The translations under genes were made by a program, and so were the position numbers. This document shows, piece by piece, positions 35,257 through 46,485 of a stretch of DNA of 64,000 nt. The notes beneath the pieces were generated by a model. That model made no database searches and was not told where the DNA came from. It saw nothing but the letters and a program-made list of their open reading frames with translations. Origin of the DNA: Bradysia coprophila (lineage: Eukaryota; Arthropoda; Insecta; Diptera; Sciaridae); assembly GCF_014529535.1 (NCBI RefSeq), contig NC_050736.1, forward strand, positions 2,232,001 to 2,296,000, written 5' to 3'. How positions within the stretch are numbered: position 1 is the first letter of the stretch; every line of letters starts with the position of its first letter.

Positions 35257-37014
35257 ATGCCGAGAAATCATGTCAGAAAAAGGACAAGAGGACAGTGGTC
35301 CATCGAACAGCTTCAGAACGCCATTTTAAAAGTTCGTGATGGAATGTCGTTAAGAAAAGCCGCAGAAAGATTTGACATTCCATATTCAACTCTACGAGAA
35401 CGATTCACAGAAAAACAACTCAAGCCCCCAGATTGGGTACGAAACCGGTTTTCTCTCCAGAAACAGAAAATGAGATCGCCGGACACTGCATCAAGATGAC
35501 AAATTTATTTTTCGGACTCACAAAATTGGAGCTCAGAAAAGCTGTGTTCGATTACGCTGAAAAGAAAGGGATTCCCCATCGGTTCAGCAAGGTAAACAAG
35601 CTGGCAGGGAAAGACTGGCTAGAAGGATTCATGAAACGACATCACGGAATAAGTATTCGGAAACCAGAAGCCACGAGTATCAACCGCATAAAGGCCTTCA
35701 ATAAGGTGGAAGTGCACCGATTTTACAAGAACCTCGAGGAAGTCATGTCTCAGTACAACTTCCAAGCCGACCGCATATTCAATTTCGATGAAACTGGAAA
35801 AAACATCGTGCACAAACCGAAAACGATTATCGCAAAGAAAGGAATGAAGCGAGTCGTATCTGCGACGAGTGGAGAACGCGGAAGGAATCATACTGTTGCC
35901 TGTGCAGTAAGTGCCGCTGGATATTACATACCGCCGATGATCATATTCCCCCGAGTTCGTATGACAGCAAGTCTAATGATTGATGGACCGCCTGGAGCGA
36001 TTTACAAAGCACACAAATCGGGATGGATAACCGAAGAACTATTCGTCGAATGGCTCGCCCATTTCAAAGACAAAACCAATGCTTCCTGCGCAAATCCGGT
36101 TCTGCTGATATTGGACAATCATTCCACTCATTGCTCGGTTGAAGCATTTGATTTCTGCGTGGACAATGGCATCGTGATGCTTTCGATACCGCCGCATACA
36201 TCTCATCGCCTCCAACCCTTGGATTTAACTATTTTTGGTCCACTCAGCACAGCTTTCAACGACGCTTGCGATAACCAAATGAAGGCAAACGGATACATGT
36301 TCTACTGAAAAGGCAGTTAATGGCTTCCAGTCGGCAGGAATTTATCCATACAATCCGAACATATTTTCCGACGATGATTTTTATGTTGAACCAGAGGCTA
36401 TCCGAACCGAAGAGAATGAGCAAACACTTCCATCCACCATTGAAACGTCAGACGATTGTCTTTCGGAGATTGAATTTGAAGATGCTGAAATCGAGCATTT
36501 GGAAATGGGAGACGCGACTGAAGAACAATTGATAAATGACGGATTCGTGGTTGTAGAGCCTGTCGTTCCTGTGCTACCAAACGATTCAATCGACACCAAG
36601 TTCTGTGATATAGTTCCTGTCCCCACCGCAAGCAGTCAAAAGAAATCCAAGAGAAAGCGGAGAGAAAAACAACATTCGGAAATAATAACATCCGCAGAGT
36701 TTAAGAAGGTGTTGGATGAAAAAAGGAAACGGCGTGACATGAAGGAGCAGAGAAAACAGTTGAATGTACAGGCCACAGCAGTTCCGAAAAAAAGAGGACG
36801 CCCAAAGAAGTCGGGGACCAGCAGCGATGAAGGAAAGATAAAGAAAATCAGAAAAAACGTGCCTGCCAAAACTATTGGTAGAAAGCGTGAACCTGTAAAG
36901 AAGACCGCTGCGGGAGTCAACGCGTCCAATCAGCTCGACATTTTTGAGCAATTCTTCACTGCCAATATTTCATCTATGAACAACTATGGTCCGGAATTGA
37001 CTTCCGATGATTAA
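35257..37014 (+). pseudogene. Broken pogo/Tigger-type transposase
   Basis: The N-terminus from ATG 35,257 is a pipsqueak-like helix-turn-helix (RGQWSIEQLQNAILKVRDG, SLRKAAERFDIPYSTLRERF). A CENP-B-like HTH region follows (KDWLEGFMKRHHGIS). The DDE domain has its three acidic residues at Asp 35,787 (NFDETG), Asp 36,114 (LLILDNHSTH) and Asp 36,222 (LQPLDLTIFG). The last two are separated by 35 residues. The C-terminal part continues with EKAVNGFQSAGIYPYNPNIF and ends in a Lys-rich tail with an AT-hook-like KKRGRPKK. Two breaks are visible: a one-base shift at the C run 35,425-35,429, and a frame change at about 36,300 with a stop at 36,306. At the second break roughly 30 residues expected between the third Asp and the EKAVNGF block seem to be missing. 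I found no terminal inverted repeats. The copy is unlikely to be active. Confidence 0.9.
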
Positions 37015-38149
37015 AAATGGTGCAATTTCTGTGCGTAGCACAAGAGAAGTGCAGTGAATGCACTTCACTAAAAACGGCTGTTATCAAGAGCTTATTAAAT
37101 ATTGTTGTTGAAAATACGGTTTTTACATAACAGAGCATGTCTAGTGAACTACGAAGGTATGATGTAAGTATCTACACACCAATGTCGACACTCATTTGAC
37201 CATTCTCTAATCCTTAGTACTCTGTACTTTTGTTCGAATGATCTTCAGGGAGATCTATGTTGACTAGGATCAGCCTAATCAATTGAAATTCATTAAAAAA
37301 GAATAAATCAGCTTCCCAACTTTCAGTCACCACTTCGTCACAATGTTAAAAAATGTTGAGCGCAATTACTCTACGCCAGGCTGTAATTACCCAAGAAATT
37401 GCAAATCTGTCATTTAGGTACGGTTTAGATGTAGCCTGTTTTTTTCAATATTTTTCTACTATTTTCGGAAAAAATGTTTTTGTTAAAAATGGTATTAAAT
37501 TTATTTAATCCACTTTACACCAAAAACTCCCAAAAGTGGATTTTTTCGCTCTTTAACATTGTAGTATGAGTTGTAGTACGTGGTTCGATCAAAATCAACA
37601 ATTTTTAAGACTTTTACAGTATTTGGTAAAATGAACTTTTTTCCTATTTAATCCATTTAATCAATTTGTATTCCATTTAATCCATTTAATCTAGAAGTGA
37701 GTCACCCCTCGTTTGGGATACTTATTCTACAGGTCTATACACAAGTATTAAGGCACTTTTTCCCCTTTATCTCATTTCTATTCAAGAATTAGGAAATTCT
37801 GGATTTAACTGTTCACTTTGATTATTCAAACATTGCTGAATATTGATACTTGAATGGAAATGAGAGGATTACTGCAATAGATTGTGGAAATTGTTATAGT
37901 CACTACCGCAAAAATCAGCGATGGCACTGCCTTCGAGTCGGGTCTTTTGAGATACGAAGTTTAAAAATCAAAATCATTTGTTAGGAAATTTAATTTTCGT
38001 TCATATTGTTCGGTGAAGTGACAAATGTGACCGACTTGCCGACAGCGTCAATCATTGAGAGTCCTGTGAAATATTGCTCAAATCCACAATCCATACTTGT
38101 GTAGAGATCTCTTGAATAAGTATGCCATACCATCTACCTTCTATCGATG
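37015..38149. other. Gene-free stretch after the transposase
   Basis: ATTAAA at about 37,095 may be the old transposase poly(A) signal. A short inverted repeat, aatccacttt..aaaagtggatt, lies at about 37,508-37,546, and ccatttaat units repeat at 37,645-37,692. Nothing else is seen. Confidence 0.5.
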
Positions 38150-38151
38150 TA

Positions 38152-38275
38152 CAGTGAACGACATCTCAAATGTCTCACTGTCAAATTTTTCTGAGAATTT
38201 TATTGTGTCATTGCAAATTCACAACGACATTCTCTGAAAAAAATGACAGTGAGACATTTGAGATGTCGTTCACTG
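38152..38275. mobile_element. TA-flanked Tc1/mariner-like MITE, 124 bp
   Basis: A perfect 32-bp terminal inverted repeat begins CAGTGAACGACATCTCAAAT, with further imperfect pairing towards the centre. The dinucleotide TA flanks both ends (38,150-38,151 and 38,276-38,277), as expected for Tc1/mariner-mobilised elements. No ORF. Confidence 0.88.
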
Positions 38276-38681
38276 TAGAAAAAACGTTATAAATTGTGTT
38301 TGTTAATCAAAAGAATTGGTACGTACGTTTCTTGATGTTGGCAATGAGAAATTACTGGTTGAAAGTTACTCAATTTATCGATCCAAATGCGACTAAAAAG
38401 CGGTTATGTCTTCTGTCGAACGTTTCGTAATTTTATTATTACATCATCAGCGATGAATGGCTAAAAAGATTATTAACAAAATATGCTTTAGAACACTTGT
38501 CTTTTTTGATGAAATATTTGAGAACGAAAATCGAATCAAACGGATAAAACTTACAAAATGAAAATCGGTGAACAAAAACGATTTTCACTGTTTAGGTTTT
38601 CGCTGTACTTGACAATAATTGACTAATATAATGAACAAACAACGTAACGATGTGGAGAAAAAACCAAACAATTGCGAAATG
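38276..38681. other. Short gene-free stretch between two mobile elements
   Basis: AT-rich sequence with stop codons in all frames. I see no exon, RNA gene or clear repeat in it. Confidence 0.5.
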
Positions 38682-38687
38682 AATTCT

Positions 38688-40238
38688 CCGAGGGGTAACC
38701 GACTGGCCAAAATGGTGGCAAATCAATTCCTAATTCCTTTCAATTCCGTTCAATTACCTCAATTACCGGACCAACTCGTCTAATTGCCGGATTCGCTCTA
38801 TTTCCTTTCAATTCCGTTCAATTCCGTTCAATTCCTTTCAATTTCTTTCAATTCCCTTTCAATTCCCTTTCCACTCCCTTTCAATTTCTAAAGGTACTTC
38901 CTGTCAATATTTTTCAATTCCTTTTAATTGCTCTTAATTCCTTTTATTTCTTTAATTGCCGGATTAACACCACTATTTGCCGGATTCGCCCTTCAATTAC
39001 TATAATTCCAATCAATTCCTTCAATTCCACGAATTTTCGAAATAATTGCTCGATATTTTCAAATAGATATAAATTTAAAGTCAAAGTTAAACCCTTAAGC
39101 ATTTTGGAAAAAGAATCGTCAGACTATATCAAACTAAAATTTGGAACAACCATATTGTCCTACATTTGTGACTCATTTTGTCAGAATCTTTACTTTTTAC
39201 TCATACTTTTTAGAAGAGATTTTTCAATTTAGATTAAACCGTACAATTGAATTCAGTTTTGTTAAAAATGATTTCACATCGCACATCATTGTTTATTTTA
39301 GATAGATAGTATTTTTTGTACCAATGCAGGAAATGACGAAAAACTTTTGTGCATCTGACAACTGAAATGCGACTTTATATATCGTGCGGGAATAGTTATT
39401 TACGTATTACTTCGCTCGGGCTACAACCCGCGAAATTTCCAAAAGTATACCGTCCACAACAGATGCGTATACATCTTTTCATGCTGAAGGCCTAAGTTAC
39501 GAGAAAAATTCCGTAATTTATGCCCAAGACATGAAAAAAACTTCATTTCTTTGCGATTTATGTATTGTGAATGTAAAGTATCTATGTTCAGCACACGTCA
39601 GCAAAAGCCAAAGCACTCAATTTTTTGTTTCGTTCAAGTGATCGACATCGTAAGATTTTACGCTTTTGAAAAGTTGATGGAATAGATGATATTGTCGGTG
39701 ATGCACTTTTTTGTAAATTTGGTTTGAAACTGGAGCATTTCGCATCGGCAATGCCCCAGCCTAACATTCCACCGACGAATATTCACTTGTTTGTTGCGGC
39801 TCAAACTCTCCCGTATCTGACTCACAAGAATCCTCTGAAGAAGAAACGTTCAATGTGCATTTTTTTGAACATAAAAGAAAGTTGGACTTGTTCTAAAATG
39901 GAACTGATCAACACTGTACACTGTTATTTATTGCGCGGGAGATTATAAAATTAAAACAAAAAGGAAATAATGTGGTTTTGCATTCGCTGGTACTTCTTTC
40001 CGATAATCACACTTATCACCATTTACTCTCATTTACTTTCAATTCCTTAAAATTGCACATATTTCCAGTCAATTCCGATCAATTCCAGTCAATTCCGGTC
40101 AATTCCAGTCAATTCCGGTCAATTCCAGTCAATTCCAGTCAATTCCAGTCAATTCCGGTCAATTACAATTATTTACCGGATACTCCGGCAATTCCTTTGA
40201 GGGTGTGTAGTCAATTACCCGAGTCGGTTACCCCTCGG
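38688..40238. mobile_element. 1.55-kb element with 17-bp TIR, 6-bp target duplication and caattccngt arrays
   Basis: The left end CCGAGGGGTAACCGACT is the exact complement of the right end. AATTCT flanks both sides (38,682-38,687 and 40,239-40,244). Inside each end there are degenerate arrays of a 10-bp unit (caattccgtt / caattccagt / caattccggt), at about 38,730-39,020 and 40,030-40,170. Both arrays are in the same orientation. The middle holds only a 74-codon frame that I do not recognise. No transposase is encoded, so it depends on another source. Confidence 0.85.
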
Positions 40239-40677
40239 AATTCTCGTAAAAAAGTGGAAGAAACCGGCAGCTTTTAACTTAGTGGAACAGAGTATATGCT
40301 TGGGATTTTGCTTAGAGATAAAATGACGAATCAGTGAATTAGGCAACAAAGGCGTAATTTCTTCTAATCATTTCTTTTGTAATAAAATTCTGATTTAATT
40401 TTATTTAATTTTTGAAGAAATGAAATACGTTTCAAGGAAATAAGTGTACGTGTTCAGCTTTTAATTCATCATATATATCGTTAGTTGCCTCGCCTGAAAG
40501 ATCTTACCTCATCAAGAGTTCCTCTTTAATAAACCAACGCAACACGCTTCAAGTCAATCCAAAATGGCGACTAAATCATTGGAAATTATGAAACCAATTC
40601 TACTTTTCAGTGTCATATTATTTGCTAATTCCTAACACCTAACAAGATACAGAAGATATCCTCGCGAGAGAAAAAAT

Positions 40678-40760
40678 ACACAGAGACCTAACGAGAAAAG
40701 ATCCTACACAGACACCTAACGAGAAATGAACCTACACCGAGACCTAACTAGAGAAATCAA
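40678..40760. repeat. Three tandem 28-bp units
   Basis: Units of the type acacagagacctaacgagaa start at 40,678, 40,706 and 40,734 with a few differences. They are preceded by a looser echo (acacctaacaaga). Confidence 0.7.
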
Positions 40761-41079
40761 CAATAATGTGAAAGCGATAAGTAGAATTTGTTTCATGAAT
40801 TTACTAATGATTCAATTTAAAATGTTAAGGTGAATATTGCTCTTACCTCGTAAAATTCATTACCTCGGCTCATCATAGACTGATTGTTACATTAGTAAGT
40901 ACACAAACGTATTTGATTAAATACTGGTCACAGTATAAAACCGTATATATTTAAATATTGATAGCAGTATATAAACGTATATATCATATGCTGAATGCTA
41001 ACAGTATATCAACATATCCTTACATATACTGACAAAATACATATATGCTTATACGTTTTGAGTCATTTTTTTCGCTCGG

Positions 41080-41278
41080 GTATCTCTTAAGTGAAATTGG
41101 GCAGTACACATTACGAGAATGGCATACGAACATTGAACCAAAACCATAATGAATAGGAGACCACCAATGATACGACAGAAAGATGGAAGAACTCGATCAA
41201 GCGAATGGTGGGGACAAACTGGCAATGGATCGTTCAGAATGAAAGACAAAAGGGGAGATTATGAAGAAGAAGAAGAAG
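41080..41278 (+). pseudogene. 3' end of a non-LTR retrotransposon reverse-transcriptase ORF, decayed
   Basis: Translation gives the usual C-terminal tail of LINE polyproteins in two frames: first WAVHITRMA and MNRRPPMIRQKDGR, with a stop between them, then RWKNSIKRMVGTNWQWIVQNE after a one-base shift. It closes with a stop and a GAA-repeat tail (about 41,262-41,278). The copy is 5'-truncated and inactive. Confidence 0.75.
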
Positions 41279-42331
41279 AATATACCTTAAGCTAGCTATG
41301 ACTCAGGGCGATACATCATAGGTTATTTTTGTCGTCTCTAACGATAAGAGTTTAAGGAGCTTGGCTCCTGACCTATCATTCAACACACACATACATACAG
41401 TCACCCTCACGCTGGTATCATACGTAATTCGTGAGTTCATATTGAGATCTTGTACAACTAAAATATCGCTCTTCAATAAATTACTTTGTTAAGTTATCCG
41501 AGTCGCCTATCATTTATTCGCACAAACATCCATTCGCCACAAGTCGTCCATGGAAGGTTCAGTAGCACCTACTTGTAAATCATTAAATTGTAGAGAATAA
41601 AATCAAAATTCTGGAATAATAAAGAAAAATTCCTTTGTATTTAGATTTCAATTTTTATTTCATTCTGGGACACGGTGTATTTTATGGGAATTAATTTCTA
41701 CAAAATTGTGAAATTTTAAGAATTTAATTCCTTAAAATATGCATGTAAAATTTTGAGTGTGTATGGCATCCCCAAGTATACAGCCTTGAGATATGGGGCA
41801 GCATGGTTTGCAATATAGACTGAATTGTTATTGGGCTCTGGCCTGTTATTTGGTTCACCGATTCGGATTTTCTATAATACCCTCGAAGGATTTGAGTCTT
41901 CTAGAATCAATAAAGAGTTATGAGCCTTCCAGAGTTACAAATTCTTAAGGGCTGTCAACACTCAACATATTATGTCAATCTCAATCATCAAAAGATAGAA
42001 ATCCTGAAGACTTACGGATGCGCGAGAGGAATGAATCTTCTTCGCTTTAAGTTTTGCTTCATAAAATTATCCTATATTTGTATCTGTATATGACACAACT
42101 TCCACCCATGGAGTTGCCTCTACTATTAATAAAAATTACCCTTTTTTGTTCATCCAGAACCATGGAAACTTACATGATTTACGAGAAACACAGGAAAAAC
42201 TTAAGTCTTTTTGTTTTTAATTCGAAAGAAGACAATAAAGTTCATCCAATTCTTGGGATTATTGGATTGTACCGAGCACAGAAGCTGCATTTCCACGTTG
42301 AATGTCTATGGATAGTATTTGAAGAAGGCGT

Positions 42332-42470
42332 GGGGTAATCTGGCACACCATACAAATACAAATTGATGGTGTGCCAGATTTCCCTCTAAGGGGCGAATCT
42401 GACACAGTCATGACTTTTCGTTAAATGTCGTAAAAGGGCACATACTATGATCGAGTGTGCCAGATTCCCC
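42332..42470 (-). mobile_element. MITE family M1, copy 2
   Basis: The ends ggggtaatctggcacacca and gtgtgccagattcccc are inverted. In reverse complement the body matches 22,082-22,210 (gatcatagtatg, ccttttacgacat, aacgaaaagtcatgact). The target duplication is not clear for this copy. Confidence 0.8.
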
Positions 42471-44290
42471 GATGCCCTGCCGAAGGACTCTCTTTTCGTT
42501 AGTGACATTCGAAATTCTCTTGCCCGAATCGGAAATAAATTGCTTTGCATGAGAACCCCATGGACCTAACGTTTCAAAACCTGAAGGAACAAAGAATTAT
42601 TAGGCAATTAAATGTCGTTTTTGCAACCCAGCCAACATGTTTTGAACTGTTCTTCTAATATGACTTTACAACTGTGGTGTTTCGGTACGTTGCTTCCCAT
42701 AGCAAACATTAAATAAAATAAGTAAGTAGTGGTAGGAGCGGAGGGGGAAAAGTGAAAAAAGTTGTGTATATAATATGTTCCTCAGTTATACGTTTTTTTT
42801 TCAAAATTTTAATGTGAACGGACATCCGTCACGGCCCTTCACTAACGGACGCCATGATCCGGCCATGATAACTCTTCTCAGGAAACCCCTGACAATAATA
42901 AAAACGACAAAAAGTGAAACTCTTGCGTTATGAAAGACAAACAAATATTCATGAACATATCTTTGCAATTTTCGTAATTTTACGAAATTTTGCGATTCGT
43001 GAAAATCAAGATATTCGTAGAAAGCTTTATACAAATATAAAGGGCTAGCTAATGGTCTGTAGTACCTTCGAAAAAATGACGTCGTCAAGTTATAATCAAC
43101 AAAACAGTTAGCAATTGGAAACCAAGATTCCAATGTTTTTGCATTCAATTGCAAAACGGGAAAAAACCAAGAACGAAATATATGGATTTAAACCACTGTA
43201 ATCTAAAAAAAATGACGGTATGATCACTTTTAATCGAGTAGCAACAGTATATAGCAACTATCTACGCTAACGATTGAATTTCCAAAATTGTGACTGTATT
43301 GATGAGCAAATGGAAATGTCTTTTTAAAAAAGATAAGAGCTTTGTCATTGACGTGCATACATTTTTAATTATAAACAATGACGACCCGTGTAAATTACAT
43401 GCAACACCAAACGTACACCAAATTTTGGCTGTTAAAGAAGCGATTTTATTTTTTTGATGAAATTGTTTAATCTATATCAAACATCCGATCGACATAACAA
43501 GCAAACAATATTCAATTCACAAAACTGCATTACTCATCGTGAATATTATATAGCTGTCGTGTAATACGCACTCTGATACTTTTGTTAATTGTTTATAAAT
43601 ATTGCATCGCCTAGAAATGCCAGTTGCGTTTCATGTATGGCTAAGCAGATATGTTTGGATTATAAAGCATGTGCTGTTAAAGTTCTAAATCAAACATGTG
43701 GAACAAATAAGCGGTAGTCTAACTCTATGTAAGCTGCTATATACTCGCTTACATCATAAGAATCCATGCATATATATACACCATTTCATAAAAGTATGGG
43801 TAACAATACTATATGCAGACTGCAGACGTTTACCCCCTGTACATGTTTAACATAACAACCAAACGAAGGGAATATGAAACAGGTGAATGATACATAGTTT
43901 CTAATCGTAAAATGAATGTTATATGTATTAAATATTGCATCATTCCATGCGCAGGTATTATAGAAGTAGTAGAGTTGCTCGTTCATATTGTGAAAAATGT
44001 TTGGAAAGTAAAAGAAAAAGATGTAGCAGATTGCGATTAAATAAACGCAGCGCATTATTACTTTTTACGTTCAACATATTTGTAAATATTTGTTTGGTCC
44101 ACATATTTAACATATAGAAATGCATATGGAACGAGTGGAACGAAGGAATGAAGCGAAACGAATGAGAACGTAAAAACTTAAAGTGTGGTACGTTTATGTT
44201 CCTCTTTTGTTTTGAGTATTGGCCAGTGTTTTATACAATATCTGTTACTTCATTCGTTATAACGAACATATCATTTTAAAATGTTTTAGA
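42471..44290. other. Gene-free stretch
   Basis: The 117-codon minus-strand frame at 42,801-43,154 starts at TTG and has no recognisable motif. No repeat or splice-bounded exon is convincing. Confidence 0.45.
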
Positions 44291-44486
44291 TGGCAAGCAT
44301 ATGACCAGTATTATTATCGGGTCTATTACTTCCATCAATTAAAGTATTTTTAATCGGTTGATTTCAAATCTTGTACTTCCATTTTTTTAACGTGCATTTT
44401 ACTAAATGTAAAGAACCATTTTACGCAGAGCTTGTCATTATTTTTGTCGTCGTTATGGATAACAGATGAATAATGTGACAGGTTAC
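44291..44486 (-). repeat. Dispersed repeat family R1, copy 3 (reverse)
   Basis: The longest copy. In reverse complement it runs from aacctgtcacatt through catctgttat..ataacgacgac, gtaaaatgcacgttaaaaaa, tacaagatttgaaatc and ttgatggaagtaatagaccc to catatgcttgcc. Confidence 0.8.
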
Positions 44487-46157
44487 AAATATTTCGAAAC
44501 ATTATAATAATATACTTAATACGTGAGTCATGAAGAAATTGACTGAAGCAGAGCTTTTTGGTGACTCTCGGTAATACATCCACTGATATAAAACCCTGTA
44601 AAACCCGTATTTCAGTCCTAAAAGAATGATTGTGTTGTTTAAAAAAAAGGTTAAAATGGACAAACAATCAACTTCTCGCGGAATGCATCAAAATTCCATG
44701 TATAGCCTTGTTAATATACTCTGTGAGTCTGTCTGTGATACATTTTTAATTAAAAAAAAAATCACCTACAAAAAGTTACTCGTCTAACCAATGATTACTG
44801 TTCCACATATACAATTTCATTCACAAAACATTGTGCCCGTGTACGTACAGATATAAACGTAGAGCATTCATTATATTCATATATATATATACGTAGCAAC
44901 GTAACACAACAACTCTCAACAGAATTTCAACTCTCTATAAAATAGTCGGTTTTTTGTTTTTTGCGCTTTCGTTTCTTATTTAGTACAAGAAGTAACATTT
45001 CGCTGTGCAAATGTGTCGGATATCGGTGTGCTGCGCTGGTTCTTGTATAAAAGTTTAAATAAATTGTAAATAAAATTTTTCTTCATCTCTTATACCATGT
45101 TGGGTTGAGTTGAGTGTTATACTTCATGAATTAAGAAGATAATAATTGATTGATTAAATTACACACGGAAAGAGTGTATTTCGAAATTGTTAATTAATTT
45201 TCGCGTTAATGAGACAAGAAACCATAATTAGGCTTTATATTGTGATTCTTCAAACGGAATGAACATACATTATTGTAACCAATTCTCGATTTATTAAACA
45301 ACACACATTGTTTTAACGTATACTTACCATACATGATTTTATGTTTCACTAAAAAAAGAGCGTTTTGTGATGGTTTTTGACCTTTTTGTGAAATAGCTTT
45401 GTTGAGGTTTCATTGCAAATTGTTTCTTTTTTTTAATGTATTTTATAGATGGTTCCATCCAAGACAATTCATTCCATTTTATTGTGCAATACGTTAATGA
45501 TTTATTGTTGTTTGTTGATCTTTTTAGTTTGGTTTATACCAAACAAGCTGCACAAATATTATTGCCGTGTTGTGTGTACCTGACGGTTGAGTTGTTGTTT
45601 TTTTGGCTAGCAAAATATCAACCGGAAATGATGATTTCATCAAAAATTAATCCACTCTTTATCACTTAGACATTCTTTTGTCACATAACGACATTGGACG
45701 ACACACTCGATAAACAATTAATAATTTATCAGCTTTCTTCGGCAAGATTAACCTAGTAACTCCAATTGGTTGATTGTTTAAGTCACTTAAATTTTAACAG
45801 CCAAGAGAGTGTTGCGATTATTATTCAAATTGGAATCGTATTCGGTTCAGTAAATTTTACCACTGCTTTTAATGTAAACAAGTCTCTGTCTATTCAGTGA
45901 GTGTTAGAGGTATGACCCCTACAGTCGTAGTTAATGGAGAATTTACGAGTGACTCTTACATTACAGCAGCAAAAAAAATGCCCTTTTTATCTCTCACCTG
46001 TATCGAAAGAACGATAGAAATGAACCACACACTCTAACTAATGTGGTTTCATACAGCAAAAGACATGACGATTCTAACGAAGTAATAGATTTTGCATCAA
46101 TCTGTTGATTAAACTTAAATAAAATGAAGTAGGAGAAGTGATAATTATAGTAGTTCG
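44487..46157. other. Gene-free stretch upstream of Sans
   Basis: AT-rich; a tataaaa-containing segment near 45,045 and other AT-rich words are not specific. No exon is supported. The promoter of Sans should lie in the right part of this stretch or just after it. Confidence 0.4.
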
Positions 46158-46263
46158 CTAAACCGAACTGGTGTGCATACGTTATTTTGAACCAGCTGGT
46201 CACATACAATTCCAAATGGGACCAGCTGGTGCAAAATAACGTATGCACACCAGTTCGGTTTAG
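46158..46263. repeat. Near-perfect hairpin just upstream of Sans exon 1
   Basis: The arms 46,158-46,200 and 46,221-46,263 pair almost completely (ctaaaccgaactggtgtgca / tgcacaccagttcggttta, then tacgttattttg / caaaataacgta, then ccagctggt, itself nearly self-complementary). The loop is about 20 nt. It ends 222 bp before the Sans start codon. Confidence 0.8.
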
Positions 46264-46485
46264 AAATTGTATATTTGAAAATCTCAAAGATTCAAGGGGC
46301 AAAATCACCTTTTAGCAATTGGTTCTCAATGTCTTCTATTACACAAAAGAAGTATCCAACAGTAAAATTCAAATTATTCCCTAGATTGGAAGTGACTCCG
46401 AAAACCTGTACAGATCAACCGAATACAATATTAATGAACCCGTCAATAAAAACGTGATCAGCTGCCAATATTCTAAATCGAAACA

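Noticed and set aside
40030-40170. CRISPR-like array
   Set aside because: The 10-bp caattccngt units are contiguous with no spacers, and the genome is eukaryotic.
42801-43154. 117-codon minus-strand frame
   Set aside because: TTG start, no recognisable domain, AT-driven composition.
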